Origin: Corynebacterium liangguodongii | GTDB taxonomy: Bacteria; Actinomycetota; Actinomycetes; Mycobacteriales; Mycobacteriaceae | Direction of reading: 5' to 3' | DNA: 64,000 nt | NCBI RefSeq assembly: GCF_003070865.1 | Contig: NZ_CP026948.1 | Location: 1,488,001-1,552,000, forward strand | Shown: piece after piece, positions 15,865 to 25,127 of the stretch | Numbering within the stretch: the first letter of the stretch is position 1 | Layout: each line of letters starts with the position of its first letter | Translations under genes and position numbers: made by a program | Notes under the pieces: model-generated | What the model was told of the DNA's origin: nothing | The model's input: the letters and a program-made list of their open reading frames with translations, nothing else | Database searches by the model: none

Positions 15865-16011
15865 CTAGCAGCCCAGGTTCGCGGTGAGGATGGTCGCGCC
15901 CACACCGCACGGGAACGAGGTGGCTGCCTCGTTCACTGCGTTATCCTGCGCGAGGTCTTCCGCAGCAATTGCGGAAACCATGGTGTCAAAAAGCTTCTGA
16001 TCAGCGGTCAT
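15865..16011 (-). CDS. RiPP precursor peptide, lanthipeptide-like with C-terminal Cys (AviMeCys-type)
   Basis: 48 residues. ATG 16011 is preceded by AAGGAG at 7 nt. The first about 30 residues form a soluble acidic leader (LFDTMVSAIAAEDLAQDNAV near the middle). The remaining 18 residues, TSFPCGVGATILTANLGC, are rich in Thr/Ser/Cys/Gly and end in Cys. Thr43-X4-Cys48 matches the Ser/Thr-X4-Cys spacing of thioamitide aminovinyl-cysteine rings, and Ser32 or Thr31 with Cys35 could give a (methyl)lanthionine. The enzymes needed (kinase, HopA1-like, LanD, methyltransferase, peptidase) are at 6814-11554, beyond the IS pile. It is short and easily missed in annotation. The link to that operon is inferred from complementarity; no other precursor was found. 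Confidence 0.75.
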   Translation of the reverse strand: MTADQKLFDTMVSAIAAEDLAQDNAVNEAATSFPCGVGATILTANLGC

Positions 16012-16090
16012 TTTTTTCTCCTTGGGTACGGGTGATGGAACGGTTCAGGAAACAGCTTAATAAGTGACGTATCGCGAGATCAGAGGGTTC

Positions 16091-16118
16091 CGTACTCACG
16101 CTCGTGACTTTGCGTACG
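16091..16118. promoter_or_regulatory. Nested inverted repeat upstream of the precursor gene (possible operator)
   Basis: TCACG-CT-CGTGA at 16096-16107 is a perfect 5+5 palindrome with a 2-nt spacer, and outer arms CGTAC (16091-16095) and GTACG (16114-16118) flank it. It lies about 80-105 bp upstream of the precursor ATG, with a TATTAA-like -10 candidate closer to the gene. A regulator binding here is not identified in the window. Confidence 0.35.
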
Positions 16119-16244
16119 GTCGCCTAGAGCCCTGTTCACTTTTCGCCGCTACGCCAGGCTATTACCACAGCTCAGACGTCGCAATGGGGCTACGAGACTT
16201 TTGCAAAATAGAAACCCGTAGTTAACTACATGTTAACTTTAGTT

Positions 16245-16920
16245 CTAAAGTTTTGGGTCTCCGTTGATCTGCTTGCACCTGGCGTGGACCTGGACCGCAA
16301 GATGGGCACCCCGTCCATGAAACGTAAACGCCTTGATGTCCATCCCTGCGAGGATAAGGGCGCCGGTGAGGGGGCCGTCGGCAAGTACGACCTCCGCGAA
16401 GCCGTTGAGCACGCCGAGGCCAAGTCCCTCGACCGCGCCGGCGTCCGATGTGGGGCCCGGCCCCGCGGATTGCGCCGGGATGAGGAAAAACATCGCGGAT
16501 GCGAGCAGGCAAAACGGCGCCGTGGACACGGGTAGGCCGATGCGCGCCAGGGCGGGGGTGCTGAAGGCGCGCTCGACAAGCTGGAAGACAATGACGGTGG
16601 CAAAGCCGCCGCACACCGCGAGCAGCGCCCCCCGATGCGATCGTCGGTGCTAAAAGCCACGAGACGACACCGACCAGGGCCCCGTTGAACCCGGCGATGC
16701 CCTCGCGCCGCACGTGCCGGTCCTGCCCCATCGCCCACGCGCCGAGCTCCTGCGCGGCGGCGCCGAGCAGCATGAAGATAGCCGCCAGCGGGTTGTGCGC
16801 CGCTACTCCGGCGGTGATGAGCAGGCCCGTGCGCCAGTCGGCGATGAAGAAAATCTGGGATACGCCCCTAAGCACCGGCGCGACGGCGCCCGCCGGGGTG
16901 TGCATGCTCAGCGCGCTCAT
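16245..16920 (-). pseudogene. Urea transporter (UT family), frameshifted and C-terminally truncated
   Basis: The minus-strand frame from ATG 16920 gives LRGVSQIFFIADWRTGLLIT, NPLAAIFMLLGAAAQELGAW and GIAGFNGALVGVVSWLLAPT, the first repeat of the UT urea-channel family. A run of six G (plus-strand C run near 16626-16631) shifts the frame; removing one base restores ALLAVCGGFATVIVFQLVER and the start of the second repeat (GLGVLNGFAEVVLADGPLTG). That second repeat stops early at 16245. Repaired length is about 224 residues, short of the usual 300 or more. It follows the urease operon, as in other ureolytic corynebacteria, but is probably dead here. Confidence 0.8.
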
Positions 16921-16950
16921 GGCGCGGTTGCCTCCTTGTTCCTGGGAAAA

Positions 16951-17796
16951 CTAGTACTTGCGCAGCCGCAGCGGCCCGCGGCCATCCGCCTCTCGGCAGA
17001 TATCAACGACCGCGGCGTGGAGTGCTGCGATGTCGGCAGTATTCGATGAGAGCGAGCGGATCGAAAACGCCGCGGGCGCGCCAGGCCACGGCGCGCCGAT
17101 CCGGCTGAGCGCGCAGTGCAGGCGAGGCGAGCGCGCGGCATCGACGGCGCCGGCTAAGGCGTCGGCACGCGAGGCGAGCTGCGGGCCAGCGACGATGAAC
17201 TGCCCGCTGTGGGTGTAGCCCTCCATCACTCCCATACCGAGGTCGCCGGCGGCGGGGATGAGCCGCAGGTTGTCCACGGCGAACGGCACCTCCCTACCAT
17301 CAGTGGAGAGCCGCAGCTCTGTGCGCATCCGCAGCTCGTCGAAGCCAAACCCGGTGCCCTCCGGCGACCACCCCGGTGTGACGATCTCCCCCATCACCAG
17401 CCGCGACGAAGGCCCGATCACCACCACGGACTCCTGGCGGTAGGTGCCCTCGCGGTAGACGATGAGCTGATCCGGCAGGTACTCGAACGTCGCATCGCGC
17501 CCCACGTTCACCCTCATCCGCTGCCGGGCCGGTCCTTGCGGGGTGCGGTAGACCTTCGTGGCGGACTGCGTGGTCACCAGCAGCGAGGCTGCGTCCTCGA
17601 CGTCGAAGGCCAGCGAGTAGGAATCCGCCCCGAAGTACGCCCCGCCGGGGTTGATCACCGTGTAGGCGACCTGGCCGGAGTCGTCGAGGTAGTGCGGGCG
17701 GATCACCCGCAGCGCGCCGCAGAAATCCTGCTGCGTTGCACAACTCCGGCCGGAGGAGTCGCGCGCGACGCGCAGGCGCAGGTGGCCTCCCCGCAT
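16951..17796 (-). CDS. ureD: Urease accessory protein UreD
   Basis: 281 residues, full length. UreD/UreH family pattern: RPHYLDDSGQVAYTVINPGG near residue 33, ATKVYRTPQGPARQRM near residue 80, and TFEYLPDQLIVYREGTYRQE, followed by GEIVTPGWSPEGTGFGFDEL. With UreF and UreG it forms the chaperone complex that loads nickel and CO2 into apo-urease. Its ATG shares one base with the ureG stop (TGATG), so it is the translationally coupled last gene of the operon. Confidence 0.93.
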   Translation of the reverse strand: MRGGHLRLRVARDSSGRSCATQQDFCGALRVIRPHYLDDSGQVAYTVINPGGAYFGADSYSLAFDVEDAASLLVTTQSATKVYRTPQGPARQRMRVNVGRDATFEYLPDQLIVYREGTYRQESVVVIGPSSRLVMGEIVTPGWSPEGTGFGFDELRMRTELRLSTDGREVPFAVDNLRLIPAAGDLGMGVMEGYTHSGQFIVAGPQLASRADALAGAVDAARSPRLHCALSRIGAPWPGAPAAFSIRSLSSNTADIAALHAAVVDICREADGRGPLRLRKY

Positions 17797-18407
17797 CAGC
17801 TAAGGTCCAGCATGAGGGCGTCGTGACGCAGCCAGTCCAGCACGACGTCGAGGCCCTCGTCTGTCTTCAAGTTCGTCAGCGCGAACGGCTTGTCCTTGCG
17901 GAACACCTTTGAATCGCGCTCCATCACCGCCAGGTCGGCGCCGACGTAGGGCGCGAGGTCGGTCTTGTTGATGATGAACAAGTCGGACTTGATCATCCCC
18001 TGGCCCGCCTTGCGCGGGATCTTCTCACCCTGGGCGACGTCGATGATGTAGATGGAGAAATCCACCAGCTCCGGCGAGAACGTCGCCGAGAGGTTGTCGC
18101 CACCGGATTCGACGAAGATGACGTCGAGGTCCGGGAAGCGGGACTTCAACTCCTCGATGGCCGCCTCGTTCATGGAGGTGTCCTCGCGGATCGCGGTGTG
18201 GGGGCAGCCGCCGGTCTCCAGGCCGATGATGTGGGCGTCGTCAAGCACGGAATTGCGCGCGAGGATGTGCGCGTCCTCGATGGTGTAGATGTCGTTGGTG
18301 ATCGCCGCCATGTGCAGCTCGCCCTCGACCGCACGCGAGATGCGCTCGAGCAGCTGCGTCTTGCCCGCGCCGACGGGGCCGCCGACGCCGATAATGACCG
18401 GATCCAT
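17796..18407 (-). CDS. ureG: Urease accessory GTPase UreG
   Basis: 203 residues from ATG 18407, which has AAGGAGAATCAC upstream; a longer frame exists but is not needed. P-loop [17 protein letters not shown] at the N-terminus, the nickel/zinc site C-P-H in [20 protein letters not shown], and the G4 motif [11 protein letters not shown]. It is a SIMIBI GTPase that drives nickel insertion into urease in complex with UreD and UreF. Confidence 0.96.
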   Translation of the reverse strand: MDPVIIGVGGPVGAGKTQLLERISRAVEGELHMAAITNDIYTIEDAHILARNSVLDDAHIIGLETGGCPHTAIREDTSMNEAAIEELKSRFPDLDVIFVESGGDNLSATFSPELVDFSIYIIDVAQGEKIPRKAGQGMIKSDLFIINKTDLAPYVGADLAVMERDSKVFRKDKPFALTNLKTDEGLDVVLDWLRHDALMLDLS

Positions 18408-18418
18408 GTGATTCTCCT

Positions 18419-19102
18419 TCAACTCATAAACAAGCGCGAGTGCTGGCGCTCGTGGTTCATCTGCGCGATCTCCAAGCCCGGCGCGATCGCACCGAGGTCT
18501 TCTTCGCGCAAGCTTTGCGACGCCTCCACCGCGCCCACCACCCACGGCTGCGCCTGCCGGATGAGGCGCTGCCCGGCGTTCTGCCCGAGCGGGATGGCGC
18601 GCACGGCGTTTTGCACAAGCGAGATGACGCAGGCGTAGACGTGCTGGGCCACCGCCGTGTCGGGGTCGATACCCTCACCTCGCGCCACGAGCGCCCAGAC
18701 GATCGCCGGGTGCCCGAACGCGCGACCCTCCTCGATCGCCTCCGCGTAGGCGGAAAGCGCCTCGCTGGGGTAGTTCGCCGCCGAGATGGTGAGCAAGCGC
18801 CTGCCCATCGTCATCCCGGCCTCGCGCACCTGGGCGGGCAGGGCCTGGGCGGTGACCAGCTGGTCGAGGCGCTCGACCAGATGCGCCTCGCCCGCACCCA
18901 TGACCAGGCGAATTGCCAGCGCGTCGGTAAAGGTCAGCTGCTGGCCGATAAAGGATTCCAGCCAGCGCGCAAACCCCTCAGCGCTTTCGATCACCCCGGA
19001 CTCGAGGTAGCTCTCGAAGCCGAAGGAGTGCGCGAACGCACCCGTCGGCAGCGCTGAATCCGCCAGCTGCATGCCGGTGAGCAGCCGGGTGAGATCGGCC
19101 AT
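18419..19102 (-). CDS. ureF: Urease accessory protein UreF
   Basis: 227 residues, all-helical. Family blocks [22 protein letters not shown] (here [20 protein letters not shown]), [20 protein letters not shown] and [18 protein letters not shown] are present. It acts as the GTPase-activating scaffold of UreG in the maturation complex. It overlaps ureE by the shared TGATG and is followed 11 bp later by ureG. Confidence 0.93.
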   Translation of the reverse strand: MADLTRLLTGMQLADSALPTGAFAHSFGFESYLESGVIESAEGFARWLESFIGQQLTFTDALAIRLVMGAGEAHLVERLDQLVTAQALPAQVREAGMTMGRRLLTISAANYPSEALSAYAEAIEEGRAFGHPAIVWALVARGEGIDPDTAVAQHVYACVISLVQNAVRAIPLGQNAGQRLIRQAQPWVVGAVEASQSLREEDLGAIAPGLEIAQMNHERQHSRLFMS

Positions 19103-19593
19103 CAGTGCGTGTGCTCCGCGTGCCGGAAGGGCACTTCCATGACGCGCTCGCGGCGCTCGAACGCGACGCCGTGGTGGGTGAGGAAGTCCTCCACGGTGTG
19201 GTCGTATTGCACCACCATCACCTCGGCGCCGAAATCGCTCTCGGCGCCGAAGAACTGCGCTTGCAGGTGGCGGTTTCCCAGCGAGTGCGCGACAAACCCC
19301 ATCTGGCGGATGGAGGTGGGGCGGATGACTAAGACGTCGCTAGGCAGCGTCGCCACCACCACCGCGTTGAGCCCGCCGTCGGTCTCCTCGACGAGCAACA
19401 CGTCGCCGTCTTTCAGGTCGGGCGCGCCCGCGGCCAGCCTGATGCCCAGCTCGCGGCCGTGGTCTGTGGTGACGCGCTGGATGCGCTTGACCAGCTCGTC
19501 GCTCGGCAGCGAGACCTTCTCCACGTGCGCCCCCTCCAGGCGGCGCTCCATGTCGGGGTCACCCAAGGTGCCCGCGATTTCGGTGATGATCAT
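19102..19593 (-). CDS. ureE: Urease accessory nickel chaperone UreE
   Basis: 163 residues from ATG 19593. N-terminal peptide-binding domain (LPSDELVKRIQRVTTDHGRE, GDVLLVEE), then the metal-binding domain with GFVAHSLGNRHLQAQFFGAE, where a His is the expected interfacial nickel ligand. The tail ends RHAEHTH, a short His-rich extension of modest length compared with UreE of enterobacteria. It delivers nickel to the UreD-UreF-UreG complex. Confidence 0.93.
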   Translation of the reverse strand: MIITEIAGTLGDPDMERRLEGAHVEKVSLPSDELVKRIQRVTTDHGRELGIRLAAGAPDLKDGDVLLVEETDGGLNAVVVATLPSDVLVIRPTSIRQMGFVAHSLGNRHLQAQFFGAESDFGAEVMVVQYDHTVEDFLTHHGVAFERRERVMEVPFRHAEHTH

Positions 19594-19604
19594 CTGCCCA
19601 CCTC

Positions 19605-21320
19605 CTAGAACAGCATGTAACGGCGGGCCAGCGGCACCGTCTTCGCCGGCTCGCAGGAAATCCGCTCCCCGTCGACGGTGACCTCGTAGGTCTCCGGGTC
19701 CACCGCGATATCGGGGGTTGCATCGTTGAGCTTGAGGTCCGCCTTGGTGAGTTGTCGGATCCCGTGGACGGGGCGAACCTTCTTGCGCAGCTGCAGGATC
19801 TCCGGGACGCCGCGCTCGATGGCGGCCTGAGACATGAACGTGATCGAGGAGCGGTAGAGCGCGGAGCCGTGCGCGCCGAAGGACTCGCGGTAGATGTTCG
19901 GCTGCGGCGTCGGGATGGAGGCGTTGGGGTCCCCCATGGCCGTGTAGACCACCTGGCCGCCCTTGATCACGGACTCCGGGTGCACGCCGAAGAACTGCGG
20001 CTCCCACAGCACCAGATCGGCGAACTTTCCCACCTCGATCGAGCCCACCCACTCGTCGATGCCCTGGGCGATCGCCGGGTTGATGGTGTATTTCGCAATA
20101 AAGCGGCGGATGCGGAAATTATCGCCGAAAATTCCCTCATCTTCCGACAGCTTGCCGCGCTGCTTCTTCATCGAATCCGCAACCTGCCACGTGCGCGAGA
20201 TCACCTCGCCGACGCGCCCCATCGCCTGGGAATCCGAGGAGGTAATCGAGAAAATCCCCATGTCGTGCAGCACGTCCTCCGCGGCGATCGTCTCGGCACG
20301 GATGCGCGAATCCGCAAACGCCACATCCTCCGGCAGGTCGGGGTTCAAGTGGTGGCACACCATGAGCATGTCCAAGTGCTCATCGATGGTGTTGACCGTG
20401 TACGGCAGGGTCGGGTTCGTCGAGGCCGGCAGGATGTTCGACTCTCCCGCCAGCGCGATGATGTCTGGGGCGTGCCCGCCGCCGGCGCCCTCGGTGTGGA
20501 AGGTGTGGATGACGCGGCCCGCGATCGCGTTGCGGGTGTTTTCCACGAACCCGGCCTCGTTGAGGGTATCGGTGTGGATGGCCACCTGGACATCGAACTC
20601 GTCGGCAACCTTCAGCGCGGTATCGATCGCGGCGGGGGTGGCGCCCCAGTCCTCGTGGACCTTCAACCCGGCGGCGCCCGCGCGGATCTGCTCTGCCAGA
20701 GGGGCGACCGAGGAGCCGTGGCCCTTGCCCAGGATGCCGAAGTTCATCGGGTAGGCCTCGAAGGAGCGCAGCATGTTAAAGATGTTCCACTCGCCCGGGG
20801 TGATCGTGGTGGCGCGGGTCGATTCGCTCGGGCCGGTGCCGCCGCCGAACATGGTAGTAATCCCCGAGGCGAGCGCGGTGGGGATCTGGTCCGGGCTGAT
20901 GAAGTGGATATGGGTGTCGATGCCGCCGGCGGTTAAGATCCTGCCCTCGCCGGAGATGATGTCGGTGGCCACGCCGATGGTGATGTCCACGCCCTCCATC
21001 ACGTCCATGTTGCCGGCCTTGCCAATCTGCGAAATGTAGCCGTCGCGCACCGCCACATCCGCCTTGTACACACCGGTGTAGTCGATCACGAGCACGTTCG
21101 TGATCACGAGGTCGGGGACGTTGTCGTCGCGCACGTGGCGCGAGTTCTGCCCCATCCCGTCCCGGATGACCTTTCCGCCGCCGAAGGTCGCCTCTTCACC
21201 GTAGGTGGTGTAGTCGCGCTCGACGGTGGCGAAAAGCTCTGTATCCGCCAGGCGCACGGAATCACCCGTGGTCGGCCCGTAGAGCGCCGCGTAGTTCTCC
21301 CGGCTCATCTCAAAACTCAT
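19605..21320 (-). CDS. ureC: Urease alpha subunit
   Basis: 571 residues, the expected length. Nickel ligands are visible: DTHIHF (two His), the carbamylated Lys in [22 protein letters not shown], and [20 protein letters not shown]. The mobile flap [20 protein letters not shown] has the catalytic His, and [14 protein letters not shown] supplies the last Asp ligand. It hydrolyses urea to ammonia and carbamate. All residues needed for activity are present, with intact ureA, ureB and accessory genes alongside. Confidence 0.98.
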   Translation of the reverse strand: MSFEMSRENYAALYGPTTGDSVRLADTELFATVERDYTTYGEEATFGGGKVIRDGMGQNSRHVRDDNVPDLVITNVLVIDYTGVYKADVAVRDGYISQIGKAGNMDVMEGVDITIGVATDIISGEGRILTAGGIDTHIHFISPDQIPTALASGITTMFGGGTGPSESTRATTITPGEWNIFNMLRSFEAYPMNFGILGKGHGSSVAPLAEQIRAGAAGLKVHEDWGATPAAIDTALKVADEFDVQVAIHTDTLNEAGFVENTRNAIAGRVIHTFHTEGAGGGHAPDIIALAGESNILPASTNPTLPYTVNTIDEHLDMLMVCHHLNPDLPEDVAFADSRIRAETIAAEDVLHDMGIFSITSSDSQAMGRVGEVISRTWQVADSMKKQRGKLSEDEGIFGDNFRIRRFIAKYTINPAIAQGIDEWVGSIEVGKFADLVLWEPQFFGVHPESVIKGGQVVYTAMGDPNASIPTPQPNIYRESFGAHGSALYRSSITFMSQAAIERGVPEILQLRKKVRPVHGIRQLTKADLKLNDATPDIAVDPETYEVTVDGERISCEPAKTVPLARRYMLF

Positions 21321-21371
21321 GTACTGCCTTCTTTCCTCAAAGTGAGATCGCTAATGGGACTCTCACGAGCT

Positions 21372-21782
21372 CTAGTGGGCGGGGTCGACGGACTTCGGGT
21401 CGGTGCGATCCACACCGTGTTCGAAGAAGCCGTAATCCGTCTCGCTCATGACGTGGACGCGCGCGGGATCGCGGGGATCGAGCGAGCCATCGACCAGGTT
21501 GTGGAAGCCGAAGACTTTGCGCTTCCCGCTCAACGGGATCAACCGCACCGTGCGGGTATCCCCCGGCTCGAGCCGCACCGCGGTGCCCGCCGGGATGTCG
21601 AGGCGGCGACCCAGCGCCGCGGTGCGGTCGAAGGACACCTGCGGGTTGATCTCCGCGAAGTGGTAGTGGGAGCCAACCTGGACCGGGCGGTCGCCTGTGT
21701 TGGTCACCTCGAGCTCAATGGCCTCGCGGCCCGCGTTGCACACGATGGGCTCACTGGCCAGTACGTATTCTCCTGGGCGCAT
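21372..21782 (-). CDS. ureB: Urease beta subunit
   Basis: 136 residues; typical core [60 protein letters not shown] and a slightly long C-terminal tail ending SVDPAH. Structural subunit of the (alpha-beta-gamma) urease trimer. It lies 18 bp after ureA and 51 bp before ureC. Confidence 0.96.
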   Translation of the reverse strand: MRPGEYVLASEPIVCNAGREAIELEVTNTGDRPVQVGSHYHFAEINPQVSFDRTAALGRRLDIPAGTAVRLEPGDTRTVRLIPLSGKRKVFGFHNLVDGSLDPRDPARVHVMSETDYGFFEHGVDRTDPKSVDPAH

Positions 21783-21800
21783 GGTTACTCCTTAGCGGAT

Positions 21801-22103
21801 TTAGCGGATCGGGTTGTGGACGGTGACGAGCTTGGTGCCGTCGGGGAAGGTCGCCTCGATCTGGACGGCGTCGACCATCTCGGGCACGCCCTCCATGACG
21901 TCGTCACGCGAGAGGATGGTTGAACCCCAGTTCATGAGCTCGGCGACGCTGCGGCCGTCGCGCGCGCCCTCTAAAAGCTCGTAGGAGATGATCGCCACCG
22001 CCTCCGGGTAGTTGAGCTTCAGCCCGCGCGCCTGCCTGCGGCGCGCGAGATCCGCCGCCACCACAATCATGAGTTTTTCCTGCTCCCGTGGCGTCAAGTA
22101 CAC
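21801..22103 (-). CDS. ureA: Urease gamma subunit
   Basis: 100 residues, standard for the family: [20 protein letters not shown], then [20 protein letters not shown] and [20 protein letters not shown] at the C-terminus. First gene of the minus-strand operon ureABCEFGD, whose promoter must lie between 22104 and the divergent pabAB start. Confidence 0.96.
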   Translation of the reverse strand: MYLTPREQEKLMIVVAADLARRRQARGLKLNYPEAVAIISYELLEGARDGRSVAELMNWGSTILSRDDVMEGVPEMVDAVQIEATFPDGTKLVTVHNPIR

Positions 22104-22334
22104 CGCGTCACGCCCCTTCCTCGCATGCCAGGCAGCGCCGTATGCGCCGCAACGTTGTGCGAGACTACTCCGGCCGCCACGCAGCGATCATCACAACTTC
22201 CTGATTTATCCATCAGTGGCGGCCCAGGCCCCGCCGCACAGCGCAGGCGAGCAGGGCTTTTACGCGCTTCGCCTAGAACCGGGCTGCTAGAGTATCCACA
22301 CTGGCGAGAAGGAAAGAAAGGCGGGTATCAGGCG

Positions 22335-24308
22335 GTGATCCTGCTCGTTGACAACCACGACTCCTACACCTACAACCTCGCGCACCTCATCGCCGCGGCA
22401 GCGGGGAGCGAGCCCGAGGTTGTTCTTGCCGACGCCGTGTTTTCGACCGGCACCCTCGAGCGCGTGCGCGCCGGCGACTACACCCACGTCGTCATCTCCC
22501 CCGGGCCTGGCACCGTGGCCTCGGAGGACGACTTCGCCGGCTCCCGGGCAGTCATCGAGGCCTCCGCCGACATCCCTGTGCTCGGCGTGTGCCTCGGCCA
22601 CCAGGGGCTCGCCTACCTCGCGGGGGCCGAGGTCTCGCGCTCCGCGCCGCGGCACGGGGCGCTCAGCCGGATCACGCACACCGGCGAGGGGATCTTCGCC
22701 GGCCTGCCGCAGGGCTTCGAGGCGGTGCGCTACCACTCTCTGTGCGTCTCGGAATCGCCCGGCATCGCAGTCCACGCCCGCAGCGAGGACGGCGTGATCC
22801 AGGGCCTCGAGGTGGTGGGGCGGCCGCACTGGGGCGTGCAGTTCCACCCCGAGTCCGTGCTCACGGAGCACGGACTCGCACTCATGGCGAATTTCCTCGC
22901 CCTCGCCCCGCTGGCCGCGCCCCGCCCCGCGGAGCGTGTCGTGGCGCCGACGACGAGCGCGCGGCGCGCCCCCGCGTGGCGCGTCGCGCACGAGGCCATC
23001 GAGGGCGAGATCGATACCGAGGCGGCCTTCCGCGAGCTCGTCCGCGGCGGCGCCAAGGAGGCGGTGTGGCTCGATAGTGCCGACGTTTCGGGGTTTTCCA
23101 TCATGGGCACCTCGGCCGGCTCGCTCTCGGAGGTTCTCACCTTCAAGCGCGGCTCGCCCGGGCCCGACATCCTCACCCGCCTAGAGGCGGAGCTCGGCAC
23201 CGGAATAGACGCCTCGGAGGTGCTGGAGGCGGTGCCCTTTACCGGCGGCTGGGTGGGCTACCTCGGCTACGAGTGCGCGGCGCTGACCGTGCCCGGGTTT
23301 CACCCGCGCCACCGCAGCGCGGCTCCGGATGCGCAGTTTTTGCGCCCGCAGTCCTTCATCGCCTACGACCACGCCCGGCGCCGCGCCCACCTCATGGTGC
23401 TCGAGCGTTTGGGCGCCGATCGCGGCGATCGCAGCGAGACTGCAGCGCTCATGGGCCAGCTTCGCGCGGCGGTGCGCGGGGCCGCGCCTCCGGCCCGGGC
23501 CGCGGGGCGGGTCGAGGCGGGCGCCTGGCGGCTCTCGCGCCCCGCATACCTTGAGCGCATCGCATCTGTGAAGGATGCCCTCGCGCGCGGGGATAGCTAC
23601 GAGGTGTGCCTCACGGACACCTACCTGGCGCACTCCACGTGCAGCGGGGTGGAGCTTTACTCGCGGCTGCGGCGCGCCAACCCCGCGCCGTATGCCGCGT
23701 ACCTTTCGTTCGACGGCCTCGAGGTGCTCTCGAGCTCCCCGGAGCGCTTCCTCACCGCCCGTGGCGGGGCGGTGGAGTCGAAACCGATCAAGGGCACCCT
23801 GCCGCGGGAGGCGGACCCGGCGCGGCTCTACTCCGATGCCAAGACCCGCGCGGAGCTGCTCATGATCGCCGATCTCGTGCGCAACGACCTCTCCCGCGTG
23901 TGCGAGCCAGGCTCGGTGACCGCGCAGCCGGTCATGTCCGTGGAGTCCTACGCCACTGTCCACCAGCTCTGTTCCACGATCCGCGGGCGCCTGCGCCCCG
24001 GGGCGAGCGCGGTCGATGCCGTGCGGGCGAGTTTCCCGCCGGGCTCAATGACCGGCGCCCCGAAGGAGCGCACGATGGAGCTCATCGATGCGTTGGAGGC
24101 GGGCCCGCGCGGGGTGTATTCCGGCGCGTTGGGGTATTTCGGGTTTGACGGCAGCGCCGACCTCTCCGTGGTCATCCGCACCGCGGTCAAGCGCGGCGGC
24201 GAGGTCACCGTGGGGGCCGGCGGGGCGATCGTGTGGGATTCGGATCCGGAGGCGGAGTACGGCGAGGCCCTCCTCAAGGCGAGCGCAGTGCTGGGGGCGC
24301 TGGCGTGA
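22335..24308 (+). CDS. pabAB: Aminodeoxychorismate synthase, PabA-PabB fusion
   Basis: 657 residues from GTG 22335 (preceded by AAGGAAAGAAAGG). Residues 1-190 form a class I glutamine amidotransferase with VVISPGPGT, the nucleophile in VLGVCLGHQGLAYLAG and the His-Glu pair in GVQFHPES. The rest is the chorismate-binding domain: VPFTGGWVGYLGYE, RGDSYEVCLTDTY, VESKPIKGTLPRE, SFPPGSMTGAPKERTMELID and YSGALGYFGFDG. It makes 4-amino-4-deoxychorismate for folate. The next gene overlaps by 4 bp and encodes the lyase that completes p-aminobenzoate. Distinction from anthranilate synthase rests on the fusion and on that neighbour. Confidence 0.92.
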   Translation: MILLVDNHDSYTYNLAHLIAAAAGSEPEVVLADAVFSTGTLERVRAGDYTHVVISPGPGTVASEDDFAGSRAVIEASADIPVLGVCLGHQGLAYLAGAEVSRSAPRHGALSRITHTGEGIFAGLPQGFEAVRYHSLCVSESPGIAVHARSEDGVIQGLEVVGRPHWGVQFHPESVLTEHGLALMANFLALAPLAAPRPAERVVAPTTSARRAPAWRVAHEAIEGEIDTEAAFRELVRGGAKEAVWLDSADVSGFSIMGTSAGSLSEVLTFKRGSPGPDILTRLEAELGTGIDASEVLEAVPFTGGWVGYLGYECAALTVPGFHPRHRSAAPDAQFLRPQSFIAYDHARRRAHLMVLERLGADRGDRSETAALMGQLRAAVRGAAPPARAAGRVEAGAWRLSRPAYLERIASVKDALARGDSYEVCLTDTYLAHSTCSGVELYSRLRRANPAPYAAYLSFDGLEVLSSSPERFLTARGGAVESKPIKGTLPREADPARLYSDAKTRAELLMIADLVRNDLSRVCEPGSVTAQPVMSVESYATVHQLCSTIRGRLRPGASAVDAVRASFPPGSMTGAPKERTMELIDALEAGPRGVYSGALGYFGFDGSADLSVVIRTAVKRGGEVTVGAGGAIVWDSDPEAEYGEALLKASAVLGALA

Positions 24309-25012
24309 GCGCCTATGCCTGGGTCGGCAGGTGGGTCCCCTCGAGCGCGCCGGAGGTTGGGTTTGAGGCGGCGGAGTCGTGGCGCCATCGCTTCGGCGCC
24401 GCGCGCGGCCTTGGGCTGCACAGGCGGCGCTTCGAGGCCACGGTCGGTCCCCTGCCGCAGGGGCTGTGGGAGGGCGCGATCGAGCTGTGCGATCCCGCGG
24501 CTGACCTCTTTCCCCGGCTCAGCGCCGCCTGCGGGCGCTACTTCTTCGAGCTGCGCCCCGCTCCCGCCGCGCGCTCATCCACGGCGCTCACGCTGCCGCC
24601 GGCCGGGGCGGCGGACCCGCGCCGGTTCCCGCGCACGAAGGGGCCCGACCTCGCCCGGCTCGCCGAGTTCAGGAGCGAGATGCTTATCGACGCCACGCAC
24701 GACGTCGTCCTCGGCCATTTCGCCGAGACGACCACAGGGGCGCTGGTGGGGTGGAGCGATAGCACCCTCGTGCTGCCCGCGGGGCGCCACCTGCCGAGTA
24801 CGACGCAGTACCTTATCGCCCAGCGCGCCCGGCGCCTCGGGGTGCGCGTCGCCGTGGGCGCGCTGGGCGTGCGCATGCCCTTGTGGTTCCTCAACGCGGT
24901 GCACGGGGTGAGCCCGGTAGCAAGGATTATCACACTTTCAGGAAATTCTTATATTCTTCCGCAGCGCTCTGACCAGAATAAATGGCAGCGGTGGTGGTGG
25001 AGCTTCCCTTAA
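24305..25012 (+). CDS. pabC: Aminotransferase class IV family, 4-amino-4-deoxychorismate lyase
   Basis: 235 residues from GTG 24305, overlapping the pabAB stop by 4 bp. Fold-type IV PLP pattern: the PLP lysine is probably in RFPRTKGPDLARL, and HDVVLGHFAETTTGALVGW is the E-x3-N/T-like segment of the family in a divergent form. The sequence is more diverged than PabAB but the coupling argues for the lyase that releases pyruvate and p-aminobenzoate. The C-terminus is a basic, aromatic tail. Confidence 0.8.
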   Translation: MSAYAWVGRWVPSSAPEVGFEAAESWRHRFGAARGLGLHRRRFEATVGPLPQGLWEGAIELCDPAADLFPRLSAACGRYFFELRPAPAARSSTALTLPPAGAADPRRFPRTKGPDLARLAEFRSEMLIDATHDVVLGHFAETTTGALVGWSDSTLVLPAGRHLPSTTQYLIAQRARRLGVRVAVGALGVRMPLWFLNAVHGVSPVARIITLSGNSYILPQRSDQNKWQRWWWSFP

Positions 25013-25127
25013 TGAAAACCATTGTAGACACGTCATATAAAAGTCAGCGTATGGTCTGTGGTGTACCGCTCAACAAGGCGGGACGAACAACTCCCCGATA
25101 GATTTCCAAACGAAAGGAACACCGCTG

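Noticed and set aside
16219..16237. Repeated GTTAAC hexamers as an operator
   Set aside because: Two palindromic hexamers 5 bp apart fall at the end of the decayed urea transporter, far from any start, so chance is likely.
19594..20052. Long minus-strand frame continuing upstream of ureE
   Set aside because: It is an out-of-frame shadow of ureC; the UreE domain begins at ATG 19593.
22125..22334. N-terminal extension of PabAB
   Set aside because: The frame is open upstream but the extra 70 residues have no family similarity, whereas GTG 22335 with an A/G-rich ribosome site starts exactly at the amidotransferase strand.
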